The translations under genes and the position numbers were made by a program. From Tepidiphilus sp. J10 (lineage in GTDB: Bacteria > Pseudomonadota > Gammaproteobacteria > Burkholderiales > Thiobacillaceae), in the NCBI GenBank assembly GCA_945897955.1, contig CAMDGQ010000037.1, positions 1-41,670 of the forward strand: 41,670 bases of DNA, given 5' to 3'. Of this stretch, positions 29,006 to 36,789 are shown piece after piece. Under the pieces are notes generated by a model, which was not told the origin of the DNA, did not search any database, and saw only the letters and a program-made list of their open reading frames with translations. The stretch's first letter is position 1. Every line of letters begins with the position of its first letter.

Positions 29006-30814
29006 CTACAGCTTGCTCATGTTATTGCAGTATTCGTAGCTGGCATTGCTGATCGAGTACCAGAACTGCGGCCTGCCACCGCTTACGGATGCGCCGGTGA
29101 AGTCCATGCTTGCGGCGGGAAAGGAGGTGGATTTGTCAAATTCGGCTAACCCGTTGGCGACCGTCGGCGTCCATCCGTCGGCAATATTGATGGTCCGCGC
29201 CACGCTGTCGCCGCCGGTGTAAATCACTGATCCATCACCGTTGACCAGCAACGTACAAGTTGCGGCGGAGCCGAACTTGAAGTTGCGATCCGTTGTTCCT
29301 CTCCATGTGCCCGCAAAGGCGGCGACGGCAGCAAATCTGGCGGCGGGGTCGTTGGCCGTGGTGCAGGTGACGCTTTTCGCATCGTTGGAGAGTCCGTTGG
29401 CCATAACGGTGGCGACTTTGTCGGTGCCGTTGTTTGTCAGGGTGACCCGGAACCAGTCAGCAATGTTGAAGTCGCCGGCATTGAGCACCACGATCCCGCC
29501 CTGGTTGCTGCCAACACGGGCGCCGGTGGTCTTGTTGTAGTAGATCTCGTACACAGCCTGAGTCGTGGTCTGGTCGCTTGTTTGGCCGAGCCAGTCGGAA
29601 GGCAGTGTCAGCACACCGGCGGTGCTGGTAAACCCGGCCCAGTTGATGGTGGCATTGCCGTCGGCATCCACATTGAAGCTGCATGCGCCTTTGTTGCCGC
29701 TGGCCGGGGCGTTGTAGGGTCCGCCAATCAGCGTGGTGGCCAAGAATCGGCTGGGGGCTGCCTGGTTGGTGCCGGTTGTGCCGATCGGAGCGCCGCTGGG
29801 GTAAAGCTCCCCCGCGCAAACGAAACCGAAATTGCTGCCGGCTGCCGGGTTGAAGGAAGGATCAGTCGTTCTTTGGCCGTGCGCCATGATCATTTTGCCG
29901 GTGGCGACGTCGATATTCAGGCCGATGTTCAGGTAAGGGTTTCCGGCGCTGGCCTGATCGAAGGTGTTCGAGCTCGCCGATTCATAGAATCGTTGAGCCA
30001 GGTTGTAAAACACGGCGGGTGCGATCTCGCCACCGGTTCGTTCAAAATATTGACCATCGAGTTGTGTGGTCAGCGTCTGGCCGCCCACGTTTGCGGTGAC
30101 GCTGCGATCCGCCCCAACCGTAATGCTGCAGGCGGAGCCGTCGGCGGTGACGCCGGTGAAGGTGCCCGCTGCCGGATAGCCAGCCAGGCCCAGGCCCTGG
30201 TTGGGGCTGGTCGCCACCATCTGGTTGGTCAGCTCTGCGATGCTGGTTGCGCCGCGTCGAGCTTTCAGATCGTCCAGAACGCCGTCCAGGCCCGTGCCTG
30301 AACCGGCAATCAGCCCATCGGTCAGCGGGTTGCCCAGCGCGCTGGTATTGACGCCGAGTCCGTCCAGTCGGGTTTTGACTGCGGCCAGCGCGGCATTTAT
30401 CTGCGCCAGGCTATATTCGGCGGGGGCCGATCCGAGGTTGTCGAAAGCGGAGGATGGATTGGATCCAAGCAGAGATGCCAGCACCATTTCTGTGATCGGA
30501 GTGATGTTGACGTTGCCCAGCGCGGACACATACGAGTGGAAGGTCTCGCCGTCGGTCGCCACGACCCGTGCCAGGCAAGGCAGGGTCACGCCCGAAACGG
30601 TAAAGCTGAACTTGCCATCGGCGCCTGTGATGGCAGGGGCGGCGGGGGAACCCGAGGCGCATTTCAAAGTGACCGTGCCGCCGGCCACGGGCGCGCCCGT
30701 GGCCGCCACGCCGGAGATCGTCCCGGAAGCGCCGACAGTACCCGATCCGCTGTTGCATCCGGTCAGGCCGGCAATCAACAGCGTGGCGCACCACGCCCAA
30801 AGAAGGTGTTTCAT
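29006..30814 (-). CDS. Large lipoprotein with repeated Cys-containing modules, unknown function
   Basis: The 602-residue protein has a lipoprotein signal peptide with lipobox LTGC (Cys at residue 20), so it should be lipid-anchored, probably in the outer membrane. Residues 30-100 resemble a carboxypeptidase-regulatory-like beta-sandwich (GTISGVAATGAPVAGGTVTL). The rest is rich in Gly, Ala, Thr and Ser, with three related segments, SACSITVGADRSV, GACSFNVDADGNA and ATCTLLVNGDGSV, suggesting repeated beta-domains. I cannot assign a function. It is monocistronic, with its own terminator and a GC-rich palindrome upstream. Confidence 0.8.
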   Translation of the reverse strand: MKHLLWAWCATLLIAGLTGCNSGSGTVGASGTISGVAATGAPVAGGTVTLKCASGSPAAPAITGADGKFSFTVSGVTLPCLARVVATDGETFHSYVSALGNVNITPITEMVLASLLGSNPSSAFDNLGSAPAEYSLAQINAALAAVKTRLDGLGVNTSALGNPLTDGLIAGSGTGLDGVLDDLKARRGATSIAELTNQMVATSPNQGLGLAGYPAAGTFTGVTADGSACSITVGADRSVTANVGGQTLTTQLDGQYFERTGGEIAPAVFYNLAQRFYESASSNTFDQASAGNPYLNIGLNIDVATGKMIMAHGQRTTDPSFNPAAGSNFGFVCAGELYPSGAPIGTTGTNQAAPSRFLATTLIGGPYNAPASGNKGACSFNVDADGNATINWAGFTSTAGVLTLPSDWLGQTSDQTTTQAVYEIYYNKTTGARVGSNQGGIVVLNAGDFNIADWFRVTLTNNGTDKVATVMANGLSNDAKSVTCTTANDPAARFAAVAAFAGTWRGTTDRNFKFGSAATCTLLVNGDGSVIYTGGDSVARTINIADGWTPTVANGLAEFDKSTSFPAASMDFTGASVSGGRPQFWYSISNASYEYCNNMSKL

Positions 30815-30876
30815 GAGTGTTCCCCAGCATCGAAGTAAGTAGGTTCGATGTTAGGGACGACGCGTGCGGGTGAGTA

Positions 30877-30892
30877 CCCCCTGAACAGGGGG
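30877..30892. promoter_or_regulatory. GC-rich palindrome upstream of the lipoprotein gene
   Basis: CCCCCTG-AA-CAGGGGG is a perfect inverted repeat with a two-base centre, within GTACCCCC...GGGGGGG. It lies in the 120-base spacer between the lipoprotein start and the end of the phosphoribulokinase-like gene on the same strand. It could be an operator (the seven-two-seven layout recalls NarL-type sites, though the heptamers do not match the E. coli consensus) or a transcription hairpin for the upstream gene. Confidence 0.45.
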
Positions 30893-30934
30893 GGCCGTGC
30901 GAAAGTCAGGTAGGCAGCCAGAGTCTGCCAGTCG

Positions 30935-31882
30935 TCAAGTCTTGAGTGCCTCGCGCTGTTTTTCCATCATCTCTTCCACCAGCGGCCCACAGGTTACCGA
31001 CAGGGCAAGGCGCAATTCGCCGCCGGGTACCAGCATCGTGGTGGGTCGGGTCATGCGCGAGCCCGGAATCCGGCGCAGAAGCGCGGGAAAGTCGTGCCGC
31101 TTGCGGTCGCGGAAGTGGATCACCAGCACGGATTCGTCGGGTGTGGGAACGTCGCGTGCAATGAACGGGTTTGATGTGTCCACCAGCGGCATGCGCTGGA
31201 TGTTGATGTCGGTGAGGCCGAACTGAGGCACGATGTAATGAATGTAGTCGTCCATGCGGCGCAGGATGGTTTCGAGAGAGTCTTGCGATGAGCAGATGCC
31301 TTTGGCGCAGTCGCGGTGGATTTTCTGGATCCATTCCAGGTTGATGGCGGGTACGACGCCGATCAGCAGGTCGACATATTGCGCGACATCGACGCCTTGT
31401 TTGCCGACGCGGCGATCGATTTCTTCCGGGAAGTGACGAGAATCGACCTGGCGGCGGGTCCAGGTATTGGCTATTACGCCGCCATGCTGGCCTTCGTAGA
31501 AAAGCAGGTCGGAGTCGGTATTCAGTGGCTTCCAGGGGGTGAACTCTCCCGCCTTGACGCCGATTGTGGCGGCCCGCTTGTCGTTGTGGGCGTATTCGCG
31601 CACTACGCCGTTTCCTGTTTCGGCATAGGTCTGGAAGAACTGCTCCAATTCCGTGAAATGGTTGCATTCAGGACCGAACCAGGAGATTCGACGGTTGCTG
31701 ATGCGCGCCTCTTCCAGCAGAGCTGCGAACTGCCGGTCCGTATAACGGCGGAAGCCATCGCCATGAACGATGGCCGGTTTGATGGCGTGCCGATTGAATA
31801 GATCCTTGAAGGCATGTCTGACCGTTGAAAGACCGGCGCCAGCCATGCCGGTTACGGCGATGATGGGGTGTTTTTCGGACAT
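30935..31882 (-). CDS. Phosphoribulokinase-like protein with altered substrate-site residues
   Basis: The 315-residue protein is clearly homologous to proteobacterial phosphoribulokinase, the ATP-dependent enzyme that makes ribulose-1,5-bisphosphate for the Calvin cycle. Conserved are FYEGQHGG, LEWIQKIHRD, the LRRMDDYIHYIVPQF block and VDTSNPFIARDVPTPDESV. But the P-loop is GMAGAGLST rather than GSSGAGTTT, and in the loop after Asp42 the His45, Arg49 and Lys53 known from the Rhodobacter enzyme are Arg, Asp and Ala. About 22 extra residues lie around 140-170. It may be a paralog with another substrate or a regulatory role. The ATG at 31882 is divergent from the histidine kinase gene. Confidence 0.8.
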   Translation of the reverse strand: MSEKHPIIAVTGMAGAGLSTVRHAFKDLFNRHAIKPAIVHGDGFRRYTDRQFAALLEEARISNRRISWFGPECNHFTELEQFFQTYAETGNGVVREYAHNDKRAATIGVKAGEFTPWKPLNTDSDLLFYEGQHGGVIANTWTRRQVDSRHFPEEIDRRVGKQGVDVAQYVDLLIGVVPAINLEWIQKIHRDCAKGICSSQDSLETILRRMDDYIHYIVPQFGLTDINIQRMPLVDTSNPFIARDVPTPDESVLVIHFRDRKRHDFPALLRRIPGSRMTRPTTMLVPGGELRLALSVTCGPLVEEMMEKQREALKT

Positions 31883-31905
31883 TGATAAGGCTCCAGACGC
31901 GGAAG

Positions 31906-31951
31906 GTATTTTGGATTTCGGGAATACTATCGCGTAACCGTCATTTGGTTA
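31906..31951. promoter_or_regulatory. Inverted repeats in the divergent promoter region
   Basis: In the 147-base region between the phosphoribulokinase-like gene and the histidine kinase gene, GTATT (31906-31910) pairs with AATAC (31923-31927), and TAACC (31935-31939) with GGTTA (31947-31951). Both are short and imperfectly related, and are candidate regulator sites for either gene only on position. Confidence 0.35.
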
Positions 31952-32029
31952 TTGATCCAGCGCTTGTTTGGCGCAGCTTGAGCGCCTCCAGTACCATCCG
32001 GATTCGCATTTCTTTCCGGCTGAGCAAAA

Positions 32030-33250
32030 GTGGAAAATCATCACATCCCAATTTCCGCCATTGGTCGGGCTTCCATGGCCGCGCCAGTCGATCAGGATCG
32101 AGGCGATCGTCTGCCCGTGATCGAGGTTCTCGCAGAAATCGCCAGCAGCATGAGCTCGGATGCGAATACCGAGCAGATGTTGATGCGATTCCTCGAAATC
32201 ATGGTGCGTATTTCCTGCGCCAAGGCAGGGGCCGTCCGTGTACTGACCGCCGATGGCGCGCATTTGCGCATGGCCGGGTCGATAGGTTTGAGTCCCGCAT
32301 TGGTCGAGAAGGAGCGCTATGTGCCGCTTGAGTGCGGAATATGCGGCAAGGCGACCCTGTCACAAGCATCGCAGTCGGACAGCGTGATGGAAGTGTGCCA
32401 AAAGCAGGTCCGTCATATCTATTTTGCGCAGAAATGCAGCACCGTTTATGCGGTGCCATTACGTCACAAGGGCAAGGTGCTGGGGGTTTACAACATCTTT
32501 CTGGATAACCCCGCACCGTTGCCGGAAGACATTCGTTATCTGTTCAACTCGATCAGCGAACACCTTGGCATGGCGTTGGAGAACACCCGTCTGACGCGCG
32601 AGAACATGCGTATTTCGCTGATGAATGAACGCACCATGCTGGCCAATCAGATTCACGATTCGCTGGCGCAGACCCTGGCTTACGCCAAGATGCGGCTGAC
32701 CGTGCTGAACGAGGCGTTCGCGGATCAGGATCAGGATCGGGCGAATCGTTATCTTGGCGATGTCGAGGAGGCTGTCGACATGGCCTACTCCGAATTGCGC
32801 AACCTGATTACCCAGTTTCGTGATCGTATCGATCCGCGCGGCCTGGTGCCGGCGTTGCAGGAAATGGCGGAAAGTTTCAGCAAGAAGGCCAACGCCGACG
32901 TGGACTTTTTGAATGTGGCGCAGGATGTCGTTCTGACGCCGGAAGAGGAAATACAGGTCTTCCACATCATCCAGGAGTCGCTCTACAACATCTGCAAGCA
33001 TGCGCGCGCGCGCCATGTCGTGGTGACGCTGGACCTGCATGAAAATGAATATGTAGTGAATGTGGCCGACGATGGCGTTGGTCTGCAAGGTACCGCGCTG
33101 AGCAATATGGGCAAGAGTTTCGGGTTGACAATCATGCGGGAGCGCGCCGCGAAACTGGGCGGCACACTGACCATTGAAAGTCGCGCGGCGGGTGGCACCA
33201 TCGTGCGATTGCGTTTCCCGGCGCGTCCGGGCGTTGAGGATCAAGCATGA
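32030..33250 (+). CDS. Soluble GAF-domain sensor histidine kinase, NarX/NreB-type (HPK7)
   Basis: The 406-residue cytoplasmic kinase has no transmembrane helix. A GAF-like sensory domain (about residues 30-185) contains Cys102 and Cys105 (ECGICG), Cys123 and Cys136, a pattern able to hold a metal cluster or form redox-active thiols. The HisKA_3 dimerisation/phosphoacceptor domain carries His209 in NQIHDSLAQTLAYAK, and the ATPase domain has the VADDGVGL and GLTIMRERAAKLGG boxes. Start GTG 32030 is tentative; the ATG at 32075 is an alternative. The regulator gene overlaps its stop by four bases. Confidence 0.88.
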   Translation: MENHHIPISAIGRASMAAPVDQDRGDRLPVIEVLAEIASSMSSDANTEQMLMRFLEIMVRISCAKAGAVRVLTADGAHLRMAGSIGLSPALVEKERYVPLECGICGKATLSQASQSDSVMEVCQKQVRHIYFAQKCSTVYAVPLRHKGKVLGVYNIFLDNPAPLPEDIRYLFNSISEHLGMALENTRLTRENMRISLMNERTMLANQIHDSLAQTLAYAKMRLTVLNEAFADQDQDRANRYLGDVEEAVDMAYSELRNLITQFRDRIDPRGLVPALQEMAESFSKKANADVDFLNVAQDVVLTPEEEIQVFHIIQESLYNICKHARARHVVVTLDLHENEYVVNVADDGVGLQGTALSNMGKSFGLTIMRERAAKLGGTLTIESRAAGGTIVRLRFPARPGVEDQA

Positions 33251-33930
33251 ATGCATTACCCGCCGAACAATTGAGTATTGTCCTGGTTGACGATCACACC
33301 CTGTTTCGCAAGGGGCTGGCCGAATTGCTGGAGCGTGAAGGGGCGGTAAAGGTCTCCGCGATTACCGGCAATCCAGCCGATGTTGCCGGCTTGTTGCGAA
33401 TGCACAGTCCTGACGTGTTGTTGCTTGACCTCAATATTGGTGGCACGGATGGCATTCAGGTCATGCAGGAACTTCGCGCCGATGCATTTCTTTTGCCTGT
33501 CCTGTTGTTGACGGTGAGCGAGGCTGAGGAAGACATGGCGCGCGCTCTGCGCAGTGGCGCCAATGGCTACTTGTTGAAAAGCATGGAGCCTGATGAACTG
33601 GTTGATGCAATCGTTCGCGCCGCACGAGGCGAAACTGTGGTGGCGCCGGCGATGACGGCAAAGCTGGTACGCATGCTCGACGGCAAGAATAATAGCGCGA
33701 CCTCGCTATTGGAGTCGCTGACTCAGCGCGAACGGGAAATCCTCAAGCATCTGGCCAAGGGCGAGAGCAACAAGGCGATCGCGCGCGAACTTGAGATCAG
33801 CTACGACACGGTCAAGCTGCATGTGCGACATATTCTGGCCAAGCTGAACCTGTCTTCGCGCGTCGAGGCGGCGGTATTCGCCGTGGAAAACAAGCTGTCG
33901 CCCGGCTTCGAGGCGCAACGGAGGAACTGA
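33247..33930 (+). CDS. NarL-type response regulator
   Basis: The 227-residue regulator has a receiver domain (phospho-acceptor Asp61 in LLLDLNIGGTDG; acidic pair VDD at residues 14-16; conserved Lys in YLLKSMEPDEL) and a C-terminal LuxR-type helix-turn-helix (LTQREREILKHLAKGESNKAIARELEISYDTVKLHV). It is translationally coupled to the histidine kinase (ATGA overlap at 33247) and should be its cognate output. Its target genes are unknown; the dsr promoter, about 4 kb away, has TACC-type motifs that could be bound by a NarL-family regulator. Confidence 0.93.
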   Translation: MNALPAEQLSIVLVDDHTLFRKGLAELLEREGAVKVSAITGNPADVAGLLRMHSPDVLLLDLNIGGTDGIQVMQELRADAFLLPVLLLTVSEAEEDMARALRSGANGYLLKSMEPDELVDAIVRAARGETVVAPAMTAKLVRMLDGKNNSATSLLESLTQREREILKHLAKGESNKAIARELEISYDTVKLHVRHILAKLNLSSRVEAAVFAVENKLSPGFEAQRRN

Positions 33931-33933
33931 GGC

Positions 33934-34827
33934 TCAGCCGCGCAGATTGTTCAGGTGGTCGTGATAGCGCGCCCGATAAAGCAGGCGGCGATGTTCAGGA
34001 CGGTCGCTGAAGCCTGATCGGGTGTGCAGCACGTTGTTGCAGATCAGGCCCATGCCGGGCTGCAACTTGAGTGTGAACACGCCGGCGGGGCGGCTTTCCA
34101 GCAGTTCTTCCAGCGCTTTCAGCGCGGCTTGTGTCGCGGCATCCTGTTTCCAGGCGATGCTCCTGGTGCGAGCGGTGTAGCGCAGATGCAGGCGTTCATC
34201 AGCGACGCAGAGCGCGGGGCCGGTTTCATCCGCGCGCGCGGTACCGGTTTCGTCCGCCCGCGCAGGAATGGTCATGGCATCGACTGCCATCAGCGCGCGG
34301 ATGTGTTCCGGGTTGGCGTCGCGCAACGCGATATAGGCCAGTTCGTGGTCGAGTAGATCGTTCTCGCCGCCATCATCGGCAGCGCGCACGCAATGCAGGG
34401 TCATTGCGAAAATGCGCCGCTGGGGCGGGTTGTAGTAACCGTCGGTATGCCAGCGAATGCGGTGATGCGTGTAAGGGATGAACTCACCGCGTTTTGCCGC
34501 GCCCTCATCCTGCGGTGTCAGGCTGGATATGCCGTCTTCGTCGGCCAGCCAGTTGGCGTCGAGATGGGTCAAGCCAAACTGGGCAGAAAGCAGGCGCGGT
34601 CCATCCTTGTCCTCGCTTTCGTCCATGCTGCTGGCGTAGATCGCCATATTGGTCTTGGCGATGCGGCCCCAGAGCGCGCTGTATTCGGCGTCACTGAGCT
34701 GTTTCGGATCGCGCACCGGCACGATCAGGTCTTCACCGCGCGTCGGGTAGTCGGCCAGCTTGGATGCGCGCCAGGACTGATAGCCGGCGGCGTTGTCGGG
34801 ATGGAAAGGGCTGTCGAGCGGGATCAT
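33934..34827 (-). CDS. TauD/TfdA-family 2-oxoglutarate- and Fe(II)-dependent dioxygenase-like protein
   Basis: The 297-residue protein has the facial-triad HxD (His127, Asp129 in WHTDGYYN) and the distal His in NNVLHTRSGFSD, followed by RRLLYRARY, where an Arg binds 2-oxoglutarate. The family hydroxylates substrates such as taurine, and in some sulfonate users releases sulfite. Here the substrate is unknown; the context next to sulfur-oxidation genes suggests a sulfur compound, as inference. An 8-residue tandem duplication (ARADETGT then ARADETGP, residues 189-204) is encoded by a 24-base repeat. It is last in a six-gene minus-strand set. Confidence 0.82.
   Translation of the reverse strand: MIPLDSPFHPDNAAGYQSWRASKLADYPTRGEDLIVPVRDPKQLSDAEYSALWGRIAKTNMAIYASSMDESEDKDGPRLLSAQFGLTHLDANWLADEDGISSLTPQDEGAAKRGEFIPYTHHRIRWHTDGYYNPPQRRIFAMTLHCVRAADDGGENDLLDHELAYIALRDANPEHIRALMAVDAMTIPARADETGTARADETGPALCVADERLHLRYTARTRSIAWKQDAATQAALKALEELLESRPAGVFTLKLQPGMGLICNNVLHTRSGFSDRPEHRRLLYRARYHDHLNNLRG
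34220..34267. repeat. Tandem 24-base duplication inside the dioxygenase gene
   Basis: Units at 34220-34243 and 34244-34267 both begin CCGGTTTC and differ at a few bases (ATCCGCGCGCGCG against GTCCGCCCGCGCA). The duplication is in frame, adds eight residues, and keeps the reading frame open. It probably arose by slippage or unequal exchange and sits in a surface loop by composition (Ala, Arg, Asp, Glu, Thr, Gly). Confidence 0.85.
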
Positions 34828-34836
34828 GTCGCGTCT

Positions 34837-35424
34837 TCATGCCTCTTCAACGGGGGGATAGAAACCATCCATGTTCTTCTTCGCCATTTCCATCATGGCC
34901 GGGACTTCGATATCCATCAGTTGATCCTGAATCCAGCTTTGGTCGGATTTCTCCATGTCTTCGCGAATCATCAGGCTGAGAAAACGCGACGGCTGGAATG
35001 CCGGCTTGCCATTGGGCAGCGTGAACTCGGCGAACTCGGCGTAATCCTGCATGCGCTTGTTGAGCAGCTCGATGTAGCCTTCCTGATAGTCGTAATCCGG
35101 ATCGCGTTCGCCTTCGTTGAAGTCGAGGATGTTTTGCTCCATGACCTCGGCCAGGCGGATGCCGGTGGCGCTGATCAGTTCCTGGCGCTGCTCGTCGTCG
35201 ATGCGATCGAAGGCCAGACGATCCATGTAATGCACCAGAAAACAGGTCAGTTCGGCAATGATCTTGAAACCGCGCTGCGGCGTGATGATGTCGTAGTCTG
35301 CTTTCGACAAATTGTCGATGGCCTTGTCAGCGAGTCGCCAGAGCATCGAAGCCATCACGGTGGCGACTTCCTCGGGCGGACGTTCGCCCTCCTTTTTGAA
35401 CCAGGTGGTTTTGACGCGCAGCAT
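34837..35424 (-). CDS. Unrecognised conserved-looking protein in the dsr-divergent cluster
   Basis: I do not recognise this 195-residue protein. It is acidic, soluble, and mostly helical by composition, with one cysteine (TCFLVHYMD, near residue 61). The start MLRVKTTWFKKEGERPPEE and the middle block DYDYQEGYIELLNKRMQDYAEFAEF look like a compact globular fold. No signal peptide, membrane helix or catalytic motif is apparent. It lies 35 bases downstream of the rhodanese gene and nine bases before the dioxygenase start, so it is very likely co-transcribed with both. Confidence 0.7.
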   Translation of the reverse strand: MLRVKTTWFKKEGERPPEEVATVMASMLWRLADKAIDNLSKADYDIITPQRGFKIIAELTCFLVHYMDRLAFDRIDDEQRQELISATGIRLAEVMEQNILDFNEGERDPDYDYQEGYIELLNKRMQDYAEFAEFTLPNGKPAFQPSRFLSLMIREDMEKSDQSWIQDQLMDIEVPAMMEMAKKNMDGFYPPVEEA

Positions 35425-35459
35425 GCTCGGGTTTTCCTAGGGTTAGCCTCGGGTTTGCC

Positions 35460-36308
35460 TTATTCGCCGGTCGCGACCGGGCGCGATGAATCGCGTATCC
35501 ACTCGCTCCACGAACCGGGGTACAGGCGCGAGCCAGGCAAGCCGGCAATTTCCATGGCAAGCAGGTTATGACAGGCGGTGACGCCGGAACCGCAGGAGTG
35601 AATGACCTGCCAGGCCGGCCTGCCTTTGAGCAAGGACTGATAGTTCTCGCGCAATGCTTCCGGTGGCAGGTAAGTGCCGTCGATATCCAGATTTTCGTCG
35701 AATGCCCAGTTGATCGAACCTGGAATGTGGCCGGCGACCGGGTCGAGCGGCTCGAATTCACCGGTGAATCGGCGTTCCGGCCGGGCATCGATAATCAGTT
35801 GTTCGCGGTTGTGGACGGCTTGCAGCACGTCATCCGCAGATACGATTTGCGTCGGTTCCGGCAAACAAGCGCAATGGCCCTTGTGTATTTCGGGCAAGTC
35901 CTGGGTCTGCGGACGCTTTTCGCGCTGCCATTTGGGTAATCCACCATCCAGCAAGGCAACGCCGGGGTGTCCCAGCCAGCGCAGCATCCACCAGGCGCGC
36001 ACCGCCATTGCGCCAAAACTGTCGTCATAGACAACGACTTGCTTGTTGACGCCGATGCCCCAGGCGCAGACTTTTTTGGCGAAATCCTCAGGGTTGGGCA
36101 GGGGGTGGCGGCCAGACGATTCGGTGATCGGCGCGGACAGGTCTTCATCCAGATGGACGTAACGCGCGCCGGGAATGTGATTCTTCAGATAGGCCTGACG
36201 CCCGGCATCGGGATCGGTCAGGGTGAAGCGGCAATCAAGCACGATCCAGTTCGGGTTATCCAGATGCTGAGCCAGATCTTCAGTGCTAACGATAGTGTTG
36301 ATGAACAT
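35460..36308 (-). CDS. Two-domain rhodanese, thiosulfate or 3-mercaptopyruvate sulfurtransferase
   Basis: The 282-residue protein has two rhodanese domains (about residues 5-135 and 155-275). The C-terminal catalytic loop is CGSGVTAC, with the persulfide-forming Cys first; CGSGVTA is typical of SseA-like mercaptopyruvate sulfurtransferases, while thiosulfate enzymes usually have CRKGVT-type loops. No signal peptide is seen, so it is cytoplasmic. The start at 36308 gives the usual N-terminus. Next to dsr genes it is a good candidate for passing sulfane sulfur to the TusA/DsrEFH/DsrC relay, by inference. Confidence 0.9.
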   Translation of the reverse strand: MFINTIVSTEDLAQHLDNPNWIVLDCRFTLTDPDAGRQAYLKNHIPGARYVHLDEDLSAPITESSGRHPLPNPEDFAKKVCAWGIGVNKQVVVYDDSFGAMAVRAWWMLRWLGHPGVALLDGGLPKWQREKRPQTQDLPEIHKGHCACLPEPTQIVSADDVLQAVHNREQLIIDARPERRFTGEFEPLDPVAGHIPGSINWAFDENLDIDGTYLPPEALRENYQSLLKGRPAWQVIHSCGSGVTACHNLLAMEIAGLPGSRLYPGSWSEWIRDSSRPVATGE

Positions 36309-36388
36309 ATGAGTGTGGAATGAGTTACGCGCTGTCGTTGCGTTGGGTGAATTCGCCGCCACACCTGCGGCAGCGCGTAACAGCCAGG

Positions 36389-36721
36389 TTAGTAGCCGCC
36401 TTTGCCAAATGGCTTCGGCATGCCGGCAACCTTGGCGGATTGGCGGTTGGGTTGCAGCGGGAAGAGTTCGTACAGCTTCTTCTTCCAGTCCACGCTGTCG
36501 TCTTCTTCATCAAGCATGGCCACCATGTTGCGGAAGTTGGGCGTGTGGCCGTCTTCCTGATAACGCTCACGCATGAAGCGAACAACCTGCCAGTGTTCGT
36601 CCGTCAGATTGATTTTTTCCGCAGCGGCAATAACAGGTACGACGTCATCACTGAAATTGGCTTCGACCAGAAAGCCGTCGTCGTCAGTCTCGAGTTCTTC
36701 GCCGTTAACGATATATCCCAT
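36389..36721 (-). CDS. DsrC-family protein without the catalytic cysteines (RspA-type)
   Basis: The 110-residue protein has the DsrC/TusE fold signature: GYIVNGEELETDDDGFLVEANFS at the start and DEHWQVVRFMRERYQEDGHTPNFRNMV in the middle, ending with AKVAGMPKPFGKGGY. In true DsrC the two sulfur-carrying cysteines would fall at residues 96 and 107; here they are Ala96 and Lys107, and no cysteine occurs anywhere. DsrC-like proteins lacking both cysteines have been named RspA and are thought to be regulatory. A genuine dsrC begins at 41585, so this is a paralog, not a broken copy. A strong AGGAGAAAACC site precedes the ATG. Confidence 0.88.
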   Translation of the reverse strand: MGYIVNGEELETDDDGFLVEANFSDDVVPVIAAAEKINLTDEHWQVVRFMRERYQEDGHTPNFRNMVAMLDEEDDSVDWKKKLYELFPLQPNRQSAKVAGMPKPFGKGGY

Positions 36722-36789
36722 GGTTTTCTCCTATTGAACGGGTTGAAAAAAGTTGATAACTCACATCAGGAAGCAAGCAGCCGACACAT

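Noticed and set aside
36389..36721. Pseudogene reading of the Cys-less DsrC paralog
   Set aside because: The frame is intact over 110 codons, with a strong ribosome-binding site and conserved core, so replacement of the cysteines looks selected rather than decayed.
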